From contig JBNAVY010000041.1 in the NCBI GenBank assembly GCA_049700195.1, positions 1-17,064 of the forward strand: a DNA stretch of 17,064 bases. Reading direction: 5' to 3'. This DNA is from JBNAVY01 sp049700195 (GTDB taxonomy: Bacteria; Bacillota; Thermoanaerobacteria; Thermoanaerobacterales; Thermoanaerobacteraceae). Below are positions 6,095-14,328 of this stretch, in pieces. The notes below the pieces were generated by a model that worked only from the letters and a program-made list of their open reading frames with translations, did not search any database and was not told the DNA's origin. The stretch's first letter is position 1; each line of letters opens with the position of its first letter. The translations under genes were made by a program, and so were the position numbers.

Positions 6095-7985
6095 AAGTTA
6101 TAAAAAAGTCTTTATTCTTTATTTCTTCTAATTTTTCTTTGTTATTTATATATAATGATATAAAAGCATCTACAACTTCCGGATTAAACTGAGTGCCTTT
6201 ATTTTTCAAAATTTCATCAATTGCATCATCAACTGATACACCTTTTTTATATGCTCTATCTGATGTCATAGCATCGAAAGAATCTACTAAACATAAAATT
6301 GCTGCTTCTATTGATATCTCTTCACCCTTTATCCCATAAGGGTAACCTTTACCATCATATCTTTCATGATGTTTTGAAATAGCATCCATTATTTCTTTTG
6401 GAAAACCTATCGGGCTGAGTATTTTCCTCGCTATTTCAGGATGGGTTTTGATTACATTGTATTCTTCTTCTGTAAGTTTTCCACTTTTTAAAAGTATGAG
6501 ATCTGAAATACCTATCTTACCAACATCATGGAGTATTCCTGCAATTCTTAGCTGTTCAATTTTATCACTTGACAAACCCATACTTTCTCCAAGCAACATT
6601 GCATATTGAGAAACTCTAATAGAATGACCTTTTGTATATAAATCCTTTGCCTCTACGGCATAAGCAATAGCTTCTATTGTCTTTACATACCATTGTTTTA
6701 GTTCTTCATACAAATTAGAATTTTCAATAGCTACTGAAACAGAACTAGCAATTGAACGCATTAAACTCATATTTTTGACTGTGCCTGATGAAACCCAAAC
6801 ATTTAAAGTGCCTATTGTTTCATTTCTTGAAATTATAGGTACTATTATAAGAGAATATGCCTCTTTTTCTCTAAAAACAGGTGTCATTTTATCATCATAC
6901 ATTAAATCATCCAGGTCTTTAATAATAATTTCCTTGGATCCAACTAAAAGATTAACATCTTCATTATCTAAAATAAGTCTTTTTAAAACAGGATAATCTT
7001 TTAATTCTCCTCCTGCCATTAAAAGATCAAAAACATTTTGATTTTTATCATGCATACGTATTACGCACAATGGCGAATGTAAAATATCTGCTATCTTATC
7101 CAGTATTTTACCCAGAACTTCTTTAGTATTTGTGCCAGAAGTCAATATTCTGCCAACATCCCCTATTGCTAATATTTCTTTGTTCTTTTCCGCAATCTGC
7201 CTTTTAGCAGTATACATTTGAGTAATATCCCTTGAAACTCCTTGCATACCTATTACATTTTCTTCATTTTTTAGACGCTTAATTCTTGTTTCTGTTATAA
7301 CTAATATACCGTCCTTTCGTATAAAACGTAGCTCAGCAAAATTAACTTTACCCATTATCATATCTTTTAAAATATTTTTGCCTTCATCATCGGTTATATC
7401 TAAAATGCATCTCCCTATTAATTCTTGAGGAGTATAACCTAAAAACTTTAAAACTCTTGTATTTACAAATTCTATTTTTAAATTCTCATCGGTAACCCAT
7501 AAAATATCTAAAATATTTTCAACTAAAAGTCTATATTTCTTTTCAGATGCTTCTAAATCCTGTGATAAAGCTTCTAATTGTTCATATGAAGCTTCTAATT
7601 CGGCATTAAATTCTTGCAATTCATCATTCTGTTTTAGCAAAATCTCCGTTTGGCTTTTGAATCTTTCATAGGTTTTTGCTAAATCTCTAACCATAATATT
7701 AAAATTATCCGATAATTCAGAAAACTCTTTTGAAAATTTGATATTTATTTTATAATCAAAATTACCCTGAGCTACTTTTTTTACTCCCTTGTTTAATTCT
7801 TCTAAAGGCTTTGATAACGCTCTTGATAAAATAAAAGATGAGTATATAGAAATAATAAAAATTAAAATTCCAAATATGATCTTGTTTTCAAATCCAGACA
7901 TGAAATGAAGATATGATAAAATATAAACCCCAAAAGTTAAACCAAATATTGTAAAAAATAGCCTTTTGCTGTAGTTAGCAAACAT
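6093..7985 (-). CDS. Membrane PAS-GAF-HD-GYP sensor, probable c-di-GMP phosphodiesterase
   Basis: This 630-residue signalling protein has two membrane helices (about 8-29 and 36-56) separated by a very short loop. A HAMP domain follows (about 57-110), then a coiled coil (110-150), a PAS domain (150-262, ending VSRDITQ), and a GAF domain (270-428). The C-terminal HD-GYP domain (435-615) has HD at 486-487, HH at 539-540 and GKGYP at 545-549, so the active site is complete. It probably hydrolyses cyclic di-GMP in response to a cytoplasmic or membrane cue. The ATG at 7983-7985 lies 7 bases from GGGGG; a TTG one codon earlier is also in frame and cannot be excluded. It is flanked by its own terminator and by that of the SRP RNA, so it is a separate unit inserted between scr and dnaX. 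A sigma-D-like promoter candidate precedes it. Confidence 0.9.
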   Translation of the reverse strand: MFANYSKRLFFTIFGLTFGVYILSYLHFMSGFENKIIFGILIFIISIYSSFILSRALSKPLEELNKGVKKVAQGNFDYKINIKFSKEFSELSDNFNIMVRDLAKTYERFKSQTEILLKQNDELQEFNAELEASYEQLEALSQDLEASEKKYRLLVENILDILWVTDENLKIEFVNTRVLKFLGYTPQELIGRCILDITDDEGKNILKDMIMGKVNFAELRFIRKDGILVITETRIKRLKNEENVIGMQGVSRDITQMYTAKRQIAEKNKEILAIGDVGRILTSGTNTKEVLGKILDKIADILHSPLCVIRMHDKNQNVFDLLMAGGELKDYPVLKRLILDNEDVNLLVGSKEIIIKDLDDLMYDDKMTPVFREKEAYSLIIVPIISRNETIGTLNVWVSSGTVKNMSLMRSIASSVSVAIENSNLYEELKQWYVKTIEAIAYAVEAKDLYTKGHSIRVSQYAMLLGESMGLSSDKIEQLRIAGILHDVGKIGISDLILLKSGKLTEEEYNVIKTHPEIARKILSPIGFPKEIMDAISKHHERYDGKGYPYGIKGEEISIEAAILCLVDSFDAMTSDRAYKKGVSVDDAIDEILKNKGTQFNPEVVDAFISLYINNKEKLEEIKNKDFFIT

Positions 7986-8028
7986 CAAAATTCCCCCACG
8001 TCAACTATAAAAATATCACTAAATTAAT

Positions 8029-8055
8029 TTTTCGACATAATTAGATAAAACTTTA
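8029..8055 (-). promoter_or_regulatory. Possible sigma-D (motility-type) promoter for the HD-GYP sensor
   Basis: The minus strand has TAAAGTTT (8048-8055), an 11-base spacer and GTCGAAAA (8029-8036). The Bacillus sigma-D consensus is TAAAGTTT-N11-GCCGATAT. The -35 matches fully and the -10 matches 5 of 8. The element is 44 bases upstream of the start codon. The call is plausible because cyclic di-GMP enzymes are often in motility regulons, but in AT-rich DNA it may be chance. Confidence 0.35.
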
Positions 8056-8095
8056 ATAGTATTTAATGGGAAGAATAAGATTTGTGAATAAATAA

Positions 8096-8123
8096 AATAT
8101 TTGCATTAATTAATGCAAATATT
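8096..8123 (-). terminator. Terminator of the tRNA/SRP RNA transcript
   Basis: A 28-bp perfect palindrome centred on TTGCATTAATTAATGCAA is followed on the minus strand by a T-rich tail (TTTTATTTATT). It lies about 33 bases after the SRP RNA 3' end and before the HD-GYP sensor, so it probably ends the tRNA-Arg/tadA/tRNA-Ser/SRP RNA unit. Confidence 0.6.
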
Positions 8124-8155
8124 AAATAATAAAACTTATAAATTATATTATAAAA

Positions 8156-8425
8156 GGCCGTACACCCAGCTTCGACCTGCTATCATAAGCGTTACAAAAG
8201 CAGTTAACTCCACTTAAGCTGCCCTGCGGCACACGAAAAATATTGCTTACCGCTGCTTCCTTCCGGATCTGACGGGGTTCACAAATTTCCGTTGCGCAGG
8301 ACTCAAGTATCAACATCACTTACTTATGCCAGCCTTACAATAAACAGGCCTCAGCCTGGGACTTCGACCCTGCTATAGCGGATTGCAGGTTACAGGGCAC
8401 CGCTACCTCCCCATCTAGTACGGCC
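8156..8425 (-). ncRNA. ffs: Signal recognition particle RNA, large type with Alu domain
   Basis: The minus strand contains the universally conserved SRP helix 8 core, reading GTCAGATCCGGAAGGAAGCAGC around 8249-8270 with the GGAA tetraloop and the asymmetric-loop bases. The outer ends GGCCGTAC and GTACGGCC pair perfectly and define a transcript of about 270 nt. The 5' part, beginning GGCCGTACTAGATGGGGAGG with TGTAACC soon after, forms the Alu domain found in Bacillus and Clostridium scRNA. The RNA binds Ffh and targets nascent membrane proteins. It lies 19 bases downstream of tRNA-Ser(GGA) with no promoter visible between them, so it is probably cotranscribed and processed from the tRNA transcript. 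Confidence 0.95.
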
Positions 8426-8444
8426 ATAATATACAATATTTTAA

Positions 8445-8537
8445 TGGCGGAGAGAGAGGGATTCGAACCCTCGGTACCCTTTTGTGAGTACACACGATTT
8501 CCAGTCGTGCGCCTTAGACCAGCTCAGCCATCTCTCC
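8445..8537 (-). tRNA. tRNA-Ser (anticodon GGA)
   Basis: The acceptor strands are GGAGAGA and TCTCTCC with discriminator G, and CCA is encoded. The anticodon arm CACGA-CTGGAAA-TCGTG gives GGA, reading UCC and UCU codons. The long variable arm (about GTACTCACAAAAGGGTAC) is the class II feature of tRNA-Ser, and GGTTCGAATCC is the T arm. Length is 93 nt with CCA. It shares its acceptor and D-arm sequence with the adjacent tRNA-Ser(CGA). Confidence 0.96.
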
Positions 8538-8548
8538 ACGTGTATATA

Positions 8549-8638
8549 TGGCGGAGAGAGTGAGATTCGAACTCACGGAGCGAAAAACGCTCACTCGCTT
8601 TCGAGGCGAGCGCTTTAGACCAGCTCAGCCATCTCTCC
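8549..8638 (-). tRNA. tRNA-Ser (anticodon CGA)
   Basis: The anticodon arm CTCGC-CTCGAAA-GCGAG gives anticodon CGA for UCG codons. A long variable arm (GAGCGTTTTTCGCTC) marks it as serine, the T arm is GAGTTCGAATCTC, and CCA is encoded. Length is 90 nt. It lies 5 bases after the tadA stop codon and 11 bases before tRNA-Ser(GGA). The 5' halves of the two tRNAs are nearly identical, suggesting a tandem duplication. Confidence 0.96.
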
Positions 8639-8643
8639 ACATA

Positions 8644-9087
8644 TTATCTTAACTTTTTAAAAAAATCTTTAATTAAATTTTTACAATCTTCTTCTCTTAT
8701 CCCAAAATATACTTCTGTTTTATTACCCAATTGAATATTATTTAAAACATCAATAACTGTCCCTGCTGCTCCTGATTTGTCACTTAGAGCACCAATATAG
8801 ACTTTTTTTATTTTAGCTTCAGCAATTGCACCAGCACACATTGGACATGGTTCCATTGTAACATATATACTGCAATTATCCAATCTCCAATTATTAGTAG
8901 CCTTACACGCTTCTTTTATTGCTATTATTTCTGCATGAGCAGTCGGATCATTTAAAGTTTCTTTTTTATTAAATCCTCTTCCTATTATAGTGCCATCTTT
9001 CACAACTACTGCACCAACAGGAACTTCTCCAAGTTTTAAACTCTTTTTTGCTTCTAATATTGCAGCTTCCATAAAAGACAAATACAT
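8644..9087 (-). CDS. tadA: tRNA-specific adenosine deaminase TadA
   Basis: This 147-residue deaminase has the zinc and catalytic motif HAE at residues 51-53 and PCPMC at 80-84 (C81 and C84 bind zinc, E53 transfers protons). VPVGAVVVKDG lies near the N-terminus. TadA converts A34 of tRNA-Arg(ACG) to inosine. The ATG at 9087 follows AGGTGAT. The gene is wedged between tRNA-Arg(CCT), 14 bases away, and tRNA-Ser(CGA), 5 bases away. The mRNA must therefore be released by tRNA processing from a mixed tRNA/mRNA transcript. The neighbouring tRNA-Arg has CCT, not ACG, so adjacency does not reflect its substrate. This order matches the tRNA-Ser/tadA/scr/dnaX region of B. subtilis. Confidence 0.95.
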   Translation of the reverse strand: MYLSFMEAAILEAKKSLKLGEVPVGAVVVKDGTIIGRGFNKKETLNDPTAHAEIIAIKEACKATNNWRLDNCSIYVTMEPCPMCAGAIAEAKIKKVYIGALSDKSGAAGTVIDVLNNIQLGNKTEVYFGIREEDCKNLIKDFFKKLR

Positions 9088-9101
9088 AAAATCACCTATA
9101 A

Positions 9102-9178
<77 letters not shown>

Positions 9179-9187
9179 ATAGGATAT

Positions 9188-9215
9188 ATTATATACGTTT
9201 TTTATAATTTGTCAA
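9188..9215 (-). promoter_or_regulatory. Proximal promoter of the tRNA-Arg/tadA/tRNA-Ser/SRP unit
   Basis: Perfect TTGACA (9210-9215), a 16-base spacer and a perfect TATAAT (9188-9193) lie 10 bases from the mature tRNA 5' end. It is one of the strongest promoters in the window, as expected for stable RNA. Confidence 0.88.
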
Positions 9216-9251
9216 TAACTATTATCTTGTATCCCTATCTATCATAAAATG

Positions 9252-9280
9252 ATTTTAACAAACATTTATTTTTGTGTCAA
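9252..9280 (-). promoter_or_regulatory. Distal promoter of the tRNA/SRP unit
   Basis: TTGACA (9275-9280), a 17-base spacer and TAAAAT (9252-9257) lie about 65 bases upstream of the proximal promoter, giving a tandem arrangement like the one at the rRNA promoters. Confidence 0.7.
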
Positions 9281-9314
9281 TAGCAATGGGAGCTTTAAAA
9301 TACAAGTGTTTTAC

Positions 9315-9356
9315 ATATAAAACCTGGTCATATTTTAATATGACCAGGTTTTATAT
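9315..9356. terminator. Terminator after fba
   Basis: A perfect 42-bp palindrome holds ACCTGGTCATAT and its complement with a very small loop. It lies 12 bases past the aldolase stop codon. On the minus strand the outer stem ends in TTTTATAT. On the plus strand it is followed by a T-rich stretch. No gene converges from the plus side. Confidence 0.85.
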
Positions 9357-9368
9357 AATTATTTATTT

Positions 9369-10337
9369 TTATTTATTTTTATTTATTTCTTCCATTATTT
9401 CCAATGCTTTATTATTACAACCTAGTACATTAGTGATTTTGTGTTTAACCATTTCCTTTATTGCATCTCTTCCGTCTTTTAAATATTCTCTTGGATCAAA
9501 ATGATCTGGATGTTCAGCAAGATGTTTTCTGACTGCAGCCGTCATTGCTAGCCTTAAATCCGTATCTATGTTTATTTTAACCACACCCATAGATGCAGCT
9601 TTTCTCAACATATCTTCAGGCACACCTTTTGCTCCTGGAATATTACCACCATACTTATTGCACATGTCAACAAATTCAGGTAAAACCGTTGACGCCCCAT
9701 GTAATACTATAGGGAATCCTTTTGGCAGCCTTTTTGTAATTTCTTCAAGTCTATCAAAATCTAATTTAGGTTCACCTTTAAATTTATACGCTCCATGACT
9801 TGTACCTATAGCAACAGCAAGAGAATCTACACCTGTTTTTTCAACAAATTCAGCTGCTTGGTCAGGATCTGTAAAGGCCGCTTCATGCTCTTTAACTTTT
9901 ACATCATCTTCTATACCAGACAATTTGCCAAGTTCTGCCTCAACAACCACCCCTCTTTCATGAGCATATTCAACTACTTTTTTAGTAAGTTCTATATTTT
10001 CATCGAATGGAAACCTTGATCCATCTATCATAACAGAAGTAAACCCACCATCTATACATGCTTTACATATTTCAAAATCTGCTCCATGATCAAGGTGAAG
10101 TGTTATTGGAAGATCGCCAGAATCTTCAATAGCAGCCTCAACAAGTTTAGTCAGATAAATATGTTTTGCATATTTTCTGGCTCCTGCTGAAACTTGAAGT
10201 ATCAAAGGTGCCTGTTCTTCTTTTGCAGCATCTACTATGCCTTGTATGATCTCCATATTATTTACATTAAAAGCACCAATTGCATATTTACCTTCATAGG
10301 CTTTTTTAAACATTTCTTTCGTTGTTACTAATGGCAT
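9369..10337 (-). CDS. fba: Class II fructose-1,6-bisphosphate aldolase
   Basis: This 322-residue cytoplasmic, zinc-dependent aldolase reversibly cleaves fructose-1,6-bisphosphate to dihydroxyacetone phosphate and glyceraldehyde-3-phosphate. Visible family features are GAFNVNN (21-27), the catalytic and metal motif HLDHG (81-85, with D83 and H84), VVEAELG (131-137), and the zinc-binding histidines in GTSHG (H181) and LHGAS (H213). The C-terminal NIDTDLRLAMTAAVRKHL is the substrate-binding motif. The protein is about 10-15 residues longer than the shortest class II enzymes, within the family range. AGGAGGT before the ATG fixes the start. The gene has its own promoter region with repeated motifs and a strong terminator, so it is a single-gene unit, next to phosphoglucomutase in central sugar metabolism. 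Confidence 0.96.
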   Translation of the reverse strand: MPLVTTKEMFKKAYEGKYAIGAFNVNNMEIIQGIVDAAKEEQAPLILQVSAGARKYAKHIYLTKLVEAAIEDSGDLPITLHLDHGADFEICKACIDGGFTSVMIDGSRFPFDENIELTKKVVEYAHERGVVVEAELGKLSGIEDDVKVKEHEAAFTDPDQAAEFVEKTGVDSLAVAIGTSHGAYKFKGEPKLDFDRLEEITKRLPKGFPIVLHGASTVLPEFVDMCNKYGGNIPGAKGVPEDMLRKAASMGVVKINIDTDLRLAMTAAVRKHLAEHPDHFDPREYLKDGRDAIKEMVKHKITNVLGCNNKALEIMEEINKNK

Positions 10338-10420
10338 TTAAATTACCTCCTCTATGAATGTTTTACATAATAATTTTTACTAAAAACGACACTTTTAGTT
10401 TAATGATTTTTATCAATAAA

Positions 10421-10476
10421 GCATCTTTATTTTATTATAACATAAGATGCAATTTCAAAGATGCAATTATGCAATT
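10421..10476 (-). promoter_or_regulatory. Promoter and candidate operator region upstream of fba
   Basis: On the minus strand TATAAT (10434-10439) is preceded by TGT, giving an extended -10. A good -35 at 17 bases is absent. AAGATGCAATT occurs twice on the plus strand (10444-10454 and 10458-10468, 14-base period), a partial GCAATT follows at 10471-10476, and an inverted GCATCTT lies at 10421-10427. The copies flank the -10 and cover the -35 position, as expected for a transcription factor site. The factor is unknown. Confidence 0.5.
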
Positions 10477-10519
10477 TGTTTTAAAAATACTTCAGAATAA
10501 AAAAGATACATTTTAGTTT

Positions 10520-12193
10520 TTATTCTATTGATTCTAAAATCTCAGTAAACTGAGTTTTCGCATCATTTAATAAAAGTTTTGCTTTATCTAAACTCTCCAT
10601 ATTCATTATCATAAAGTAAAACTTTACTTTTGGCTCTGTACCTGAAGGCCTTCCATACACTGCAATTTTATCCCCAAATTCCATTTTTATAACATCAGAA
10701 GGTGGCAAATCTTCATACCCCTTTGAATAATCTATCATTTTTGTAAGATTGTGACCTGCAAGATTTTGAATTGGTTGTTCTTTTAACATTTTCATTATAT
10801 TTTTAATCTTTGTTACACCAGCTTCCCCTTCAAATACTGGAGATATCTGATCTTCAAGATAATAACCATATTCTTTATAAATCTCTTCCATTGCATCAAC
10901 TAAGGTCATATTTTTTCTTCTATAATATTCTGCCATTTCGCATGTCACCATTATAGGTGTCCCTGAATCTTTGTCATATATAAAATCTCCGATATTATAT
11001 CCGTAACTTTCCTCAAATGAGAAAAACACATCTTTGCCATTGGCTCTAAGTCCTTCTGCTTTATTGCATATCCATTTAAAACCAGTTAATACTTCATATA
11101 CATCAATATCATAACTATGTGCAATTTTCATAAAAAGTTTTGAAGATACAATTGATTCTATAACCGCTAAATTTTTTGGAATGTCATTTTTTTGGTACAT
11201 ATCAATTATAAACTTCAAAAGTAATGCTCCCATTTGATTGCCATCTATCCTTACATATTCACCTTTATGTTTTACTAAAACACCCATTCTGTCTGCATCA
11301 GGGTCAGAAGCAACAATTATATCTGCATCAAGCTTTTTTGCATCTTGAACTGACAATTTAAAAGCCTCATCAAATTCAGGATTTGGATAATTAACTGTTG
11401 GAAAATTGCCATCTGGTATACCTTGTTCTTTCTGAATGTAAAAATTAAATCCATCTCTTTCTAACAAAACAGGTACTATTTTTATTCCTGTACCATGTAA
11501 AGGAGTATATACGATTTTTATATCTTTTGATGAGATTTTAAAAGAATAGGATAAAGATTTTTTAAAATAACTTTCATCAATTTCTTTACCTATCATTGTA
11601 ATAAGTCCCTTTGCCATTGCTTCTTCAAAAGGCATTTTTATTATTTCCCCAAAAGAACCTATGTTTTCATATTCTTTAATAATTCCTTCATCATGAGGAG
11701 GTATTATCTGTGCACCATTTGACCAATAAGCTTTATAACCATTATATTCAGGAGGGTTATGACTTGCAGTAATCATAATGCCAGCTGTTGTTTTTAAATA
11801 TCTTACAGCAAATGATAATAGTGGTGTTGGTCTAAAATCATCGAACAAATATACTTTTATACCATTTGCGGCAAGTATCTTTGCTGACTCTTCAGCAAAT
11901 TCTTTTGAAAAATTCCTTGTATCATAAGAAATAGCAACACTCTTTTCTCCTTTAACGTTTTTATTTATGTAATTTGCCATTGCCTGGGTTGCTTTACCTA
12001 CAGTATAAAAATTCATTCTGTTAGCTCCAAGGCCTATGATACCTCTTAACCCTCCAGTTCCAAATTCTAAATCTTTATAAAAGGCATCCTGTATCTGAGA
12101 TTCATCAAAACTCTTTAATTTCTCTTTATCTTCTTTAGAAATTGAAGGATCATCTAACCAAGCTTGATACCTTTGTATAGTAATTTTGTCCAT
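10520..12193 (-). CDS. pgcA: Phosphoglucomutase/phosphomannomutase, PgcA type
   Basis: This predicted 557-residue alpha-D-phosphohexomutase interconverts glucose-1-phosphate and glucose-6-phosphate and may also act on mannose phosphates. Motifs in order are FGTGGLRGIIG near residue 45, the phosphoserine loop TASHNPPEYNGYK (serine at 144), metal loop DPDADRMG, sugar-binding SFEESYGYN, and phosphate-binding RPSGTEPKVKFY near the C-terminus. All four domains are present. I use the ATG at 12191-12193 (MDKITIQ). A GTG three codons earlier lies inside the ribosome binding site AGAGGTG. A TATAAT at 12240-12245 is a possible -10 without a clear -35. Past the gene a weak A/T stem (10494-10503 with 10517-10526) overlaps the stop codon and may act as a terminator. 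The gene lies 181 bases upstream of fba. Confidence 0.93.
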   Translation of the reverse strand: MDKITIQRYQAWLDDPSISKEDKEKLKSFDESQIQDAFYKDLEFGTGGLRGIIGLGANRMNFYTVGKATQAMANYINKNVKGEKSVAISYDTRNFSKEFAEESAKILAANGIKVYLFDDFRPTPLLSFAVRYLKTTAGIMITASHNPPEYNGYKAYWSNGAQIIPPHDEGIIKEYENIGSFGEIIKMPFEEAMAKGLITMIGKEIDESYFKKSLSYSFKISSKDIKIVYTPLHGTGIKIVPVLLERDGFNFYIQKEQGIPDGNFPTVNYPNPEFDEAFKLSVQDAKKLDADIIVASDPDADRMGVLVKHKGEYVRIDGNQMGALLLKFIIDMYQKNDIPKNLAVIESIVSSKLFMKIAHSYDIDVYEVLTGFKWICNKAEGLRANGKDVFFSFEESYGYNIGDFIYDKDSGTPIMVTCEMAEYYRRKNMTLVDAMEEIYKEYGYYLEDQISPVFEGEAGVTKIKNIMKMLKEQPIQNLAGHNLTKMIDYSKGYEDLPPSDVIKMEFGDKIAVYGRPSGTEPKVKFYFMIMNMESLDKAKLLLNDAKTQFTEILESIE

Positions 12194-12305
12194 ATCAAAC
12201 ACCTCTCTTTATTTTTAAATAAAATCTGCCTTTACATTTATTATACTACAATCTATTTTAACTTATTTTAATTTTAGTGTCCATAATTATTGACAGCATA
12301 TTTAT

Positions 12306-13427
12306 TCATATCTTAATTGCTTTATAAAACAAGGAAGACAGCAAGACTATAATTCCTATTGCAACCCAAAAAAAACTAAACCCAAAATTATGTATAAGAA
12401 AAGAAGATAACAAAGGCCCAACAATCCCACTGGACTGCCAAACCATGTTAGAAATACCAGTCACAACACCAACATTATCTTTACCTATAGCAACAAGCAT
12501 ATTATTATTTCCTGGCGTAATTATAAATCTCATAAAGCCCATACTAAAAGCAAAAATCATAAGAATAAAATAAGAGTTTGTGAAAGAAAATGAAATAATA
12601 AATAACGCATAAAGCACAAGTGCTATTATTATTGTAAATTTTAGCCCAAGTTTTTTAATTAAAGGGCCTGAAATTGATTATGAAAACAAACCTGCTATAG
12701 CCATTGTAGAAAAAATATAACCTGAAAGAGTTTTGTTTATACCTATTTGTGTAAAATATTTATAAGCATAAAGAGTTATTGACCAATATGAAAGAAAAAA
12801 CAAAAAACCTCCTATAGAAATTAACATGACTTTTTTATCTTTTAACAAAGAAATATTAAACTTTTTTTGTTCGGTAGGTTGTGTATCCAATGGATAACTT
12901 AGAAATGCTAGAATAAGACTTAATATGGCGGGAAAATAATAACCCCATCTCCAACCAATATATATTGCTATTGGAGGTAAAAAAACTCCTGCTGCAACTA
13001 TTGCAAAAGGCCATGCTATACTATAATAACCTATATATAAGGACTTATTTTTTTTATAATAAAAATTCACTACTTTTAATGATGCAGGATATACAAAGCC
13101 TGCAGAAACACCCATTATAAAGCTTGCAATATATTCTTTTAAAATATTATCCGATATGCCTGATAAAAATGTAGCAAAAGCTAACACTAGCAATGATATA
13201 GAAATTATTTTGCCACAAGAATATTTATCCGCTATAAAACCTGCAGGTATTTGTATAACAATATAACCGAAAAAATATATGGCAAATACATGTGCATCTT
13301 GAATAACTGTTGGATGAAATGGAACATACACAGAAAGAATACTCCATGTTAGTCTCGTGTAATAACTTAGAAAAAAAGAAAAACTTGCTACAAAAAGTGG
13401 ATAATAAAATTTAATTTTATCTGTCAT
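12306..13427 (-). pseudogene. MFS transporter interrupted by an in-frame TAA
   Basis: One reading frame encodes a major facilitator protein of about 373 residues, but codon 250 is TAA (12678-12680). Upstream, 249 residues start MTDKIKFYYPLFVASFSFF and hold about six or seven helices with a GFIADKYSCGK loop between helices 2 and 3. The frame continues after the stop as SISGPLIKKLG, then about five helices ending in LFYKAIKI. The AGLFS-stop-SISGP junction fits the loop 8-9 region of MFS proteins, so only one codon is affected. A single change from TCA (Ser) or CAA, GAA or AAA would explain it. AAGGAAG precedes the ATG. The substrate is unknown; the sequence is of the sugar-phosphate/organic-anion permease kind. 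The options are recent gene decay, a sequencing error, or rare readthrough. A GTG at 12617 could restart the C-terminal part but has no good ribosome binding site. Confidence 0.82.
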
Positions 13428-13645
13428 AAATAATACTTCCTTTGTGTAATTAAATTTATTTATCTTTATATAAAATATCCATAATATTGTTTCAATAATT
13501 TTTAATATACTTATCTAATTTAATAAATATAATCTTAAAATTAAAAAACAAAAATAAAGTTTTATAATTTTCAAAAGTTTATTTCCAATAATTATAATGA
13601 ATGTGTAATTAAAGCTATTATTATCCAAATTTATTAGTTTTAGCT

Positions 13646-14275
13646 TTATATAATAGCTACAGCTCTTACCATACTCCCATCCGATTTGTCTATTTTTAAA
13701 GGTAGTGCAACAAATAAAAATCTTTTTTCATTAATTAATTCTAAATTGGTTAAATTCTCAACTATGCCAATACCGTTGCCTAAAAGCATATGATGTATAG
13801 GAAAATCTATAGTTTCAACAGGTTCAGGAGATAAAGTATCAAAACCAACAACTTTTACTTTTTTTCTTATTAAAAAATTTGCTAATTCTTCAGTAAGATA
13901 TGGAAACTTAGTAAAATAATCTTCTTTACCCCAGTATTTATTCATACCAGTTCTAAATATTATAATATCATTTACATTTATATCAATGTCATTTAAAAGA
14001 TCAATTTTCATCCTTCTATCCACAAGGTAAGGCACATCTACTAAAATTGCATTTCCAACAAAAAAATCAACTGGTAAATTGTCAATTGTTTCTCCATCTT
14101 TTATAAAATGAGCAGGAGCATCACAATGTGTACCAATATGTACTACACAATCTAATTCGGTTACTTGATAACCGTCTGTTTCAACCTTTGCTATTTTTTT
14201 TATTTTTATATCTGGCTGCCCAGGATATTGGGGCATATTTTCTTCAATTTTATAAGATAAATCAATTACTTTCAT
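13646..14275 (-). CDS. Cyclase family protein (kynurenine formamidase-like metal hydrolase)
   Basis: This 209-residue protein has the PF04199 signature HIGTHCDAPAH at residues 46-56, whose histidines and aspartate bind the metal. The N-terminal MKVIDLSYKIEENMPQYPG and the later GFDTLSPEP and FPIHHMLLGNGIGIVENLTNL are also typical. The family includes KynB formamidases, isatin hydrolases and polyketide cyclases. There is no tryptophan-degradation gene nearby, so the substrate is open. AGGAGGTGA precedes the ATG. It follows the NAGPA-domain gene by 53 bases, so the two may be cotranscribed, though the gap holds a possible promoter. A weak 8-bp inverted repeat (13610-13617 with 13641-13648) at the stop codon has no T-tract. 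The 218 bases from here to the MFS gene hold nothing else recognisable. Confidence 0.88.
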   Translation of the reverse strand: MKVIDLSYKIEENMPQYPGQPDIKIKKIAKVETDGYQVTELDCVVHIGTHCDAPAHFIKDGETIDNLPVDFFVGNAILVDVPYLVDRRMKIDLLNDIDINVNDIIIFRTGMNKYWGKEDYFTKFPYLTEELANFLIRKKVKVVGFDTLSPEPVETIDFPIHHMLLGNGIGIVENLTNLELINEKRFLFVALPLKIDKSDGSMVRAVAII

Positions 14276-14301
14276 AAAATCACCTCCTAATATTTAATTT
14301 A

Positions 14302-14310
14302 ATTATATCA
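14302..14310 (-). promoter_or_regulatory. Possible extended -10 promoter for the cyclase gene
   Basis: TGATATAAT on the minus strand is an extended -10 (TGnTATAAT) located 27 bases before the cyclase start. The nearest -35-like element, TTGATT, is 19 bases upstream and overlaps the stop codon of the preceding gene. Confidence 0.4.
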
Positions 14311-14328
14311 TATTTAATTAATTTATAA

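Noticed and set aside
12306..12617. Separate 103-residue membrane protein starting at GTG
   Set aside because: It is in the same frame as the upstream MFS fragment and continues its domain after one stop codon, so it is the C-terminal part of a broken gene.
13428..13645. Possible small RNA or hairpin between the cyclase and MFS genes
   Set aside because: Only an imperfect 8-bp inverted repeat without a T-tract is present; the rest is AT-rich sequence with no clear signal.
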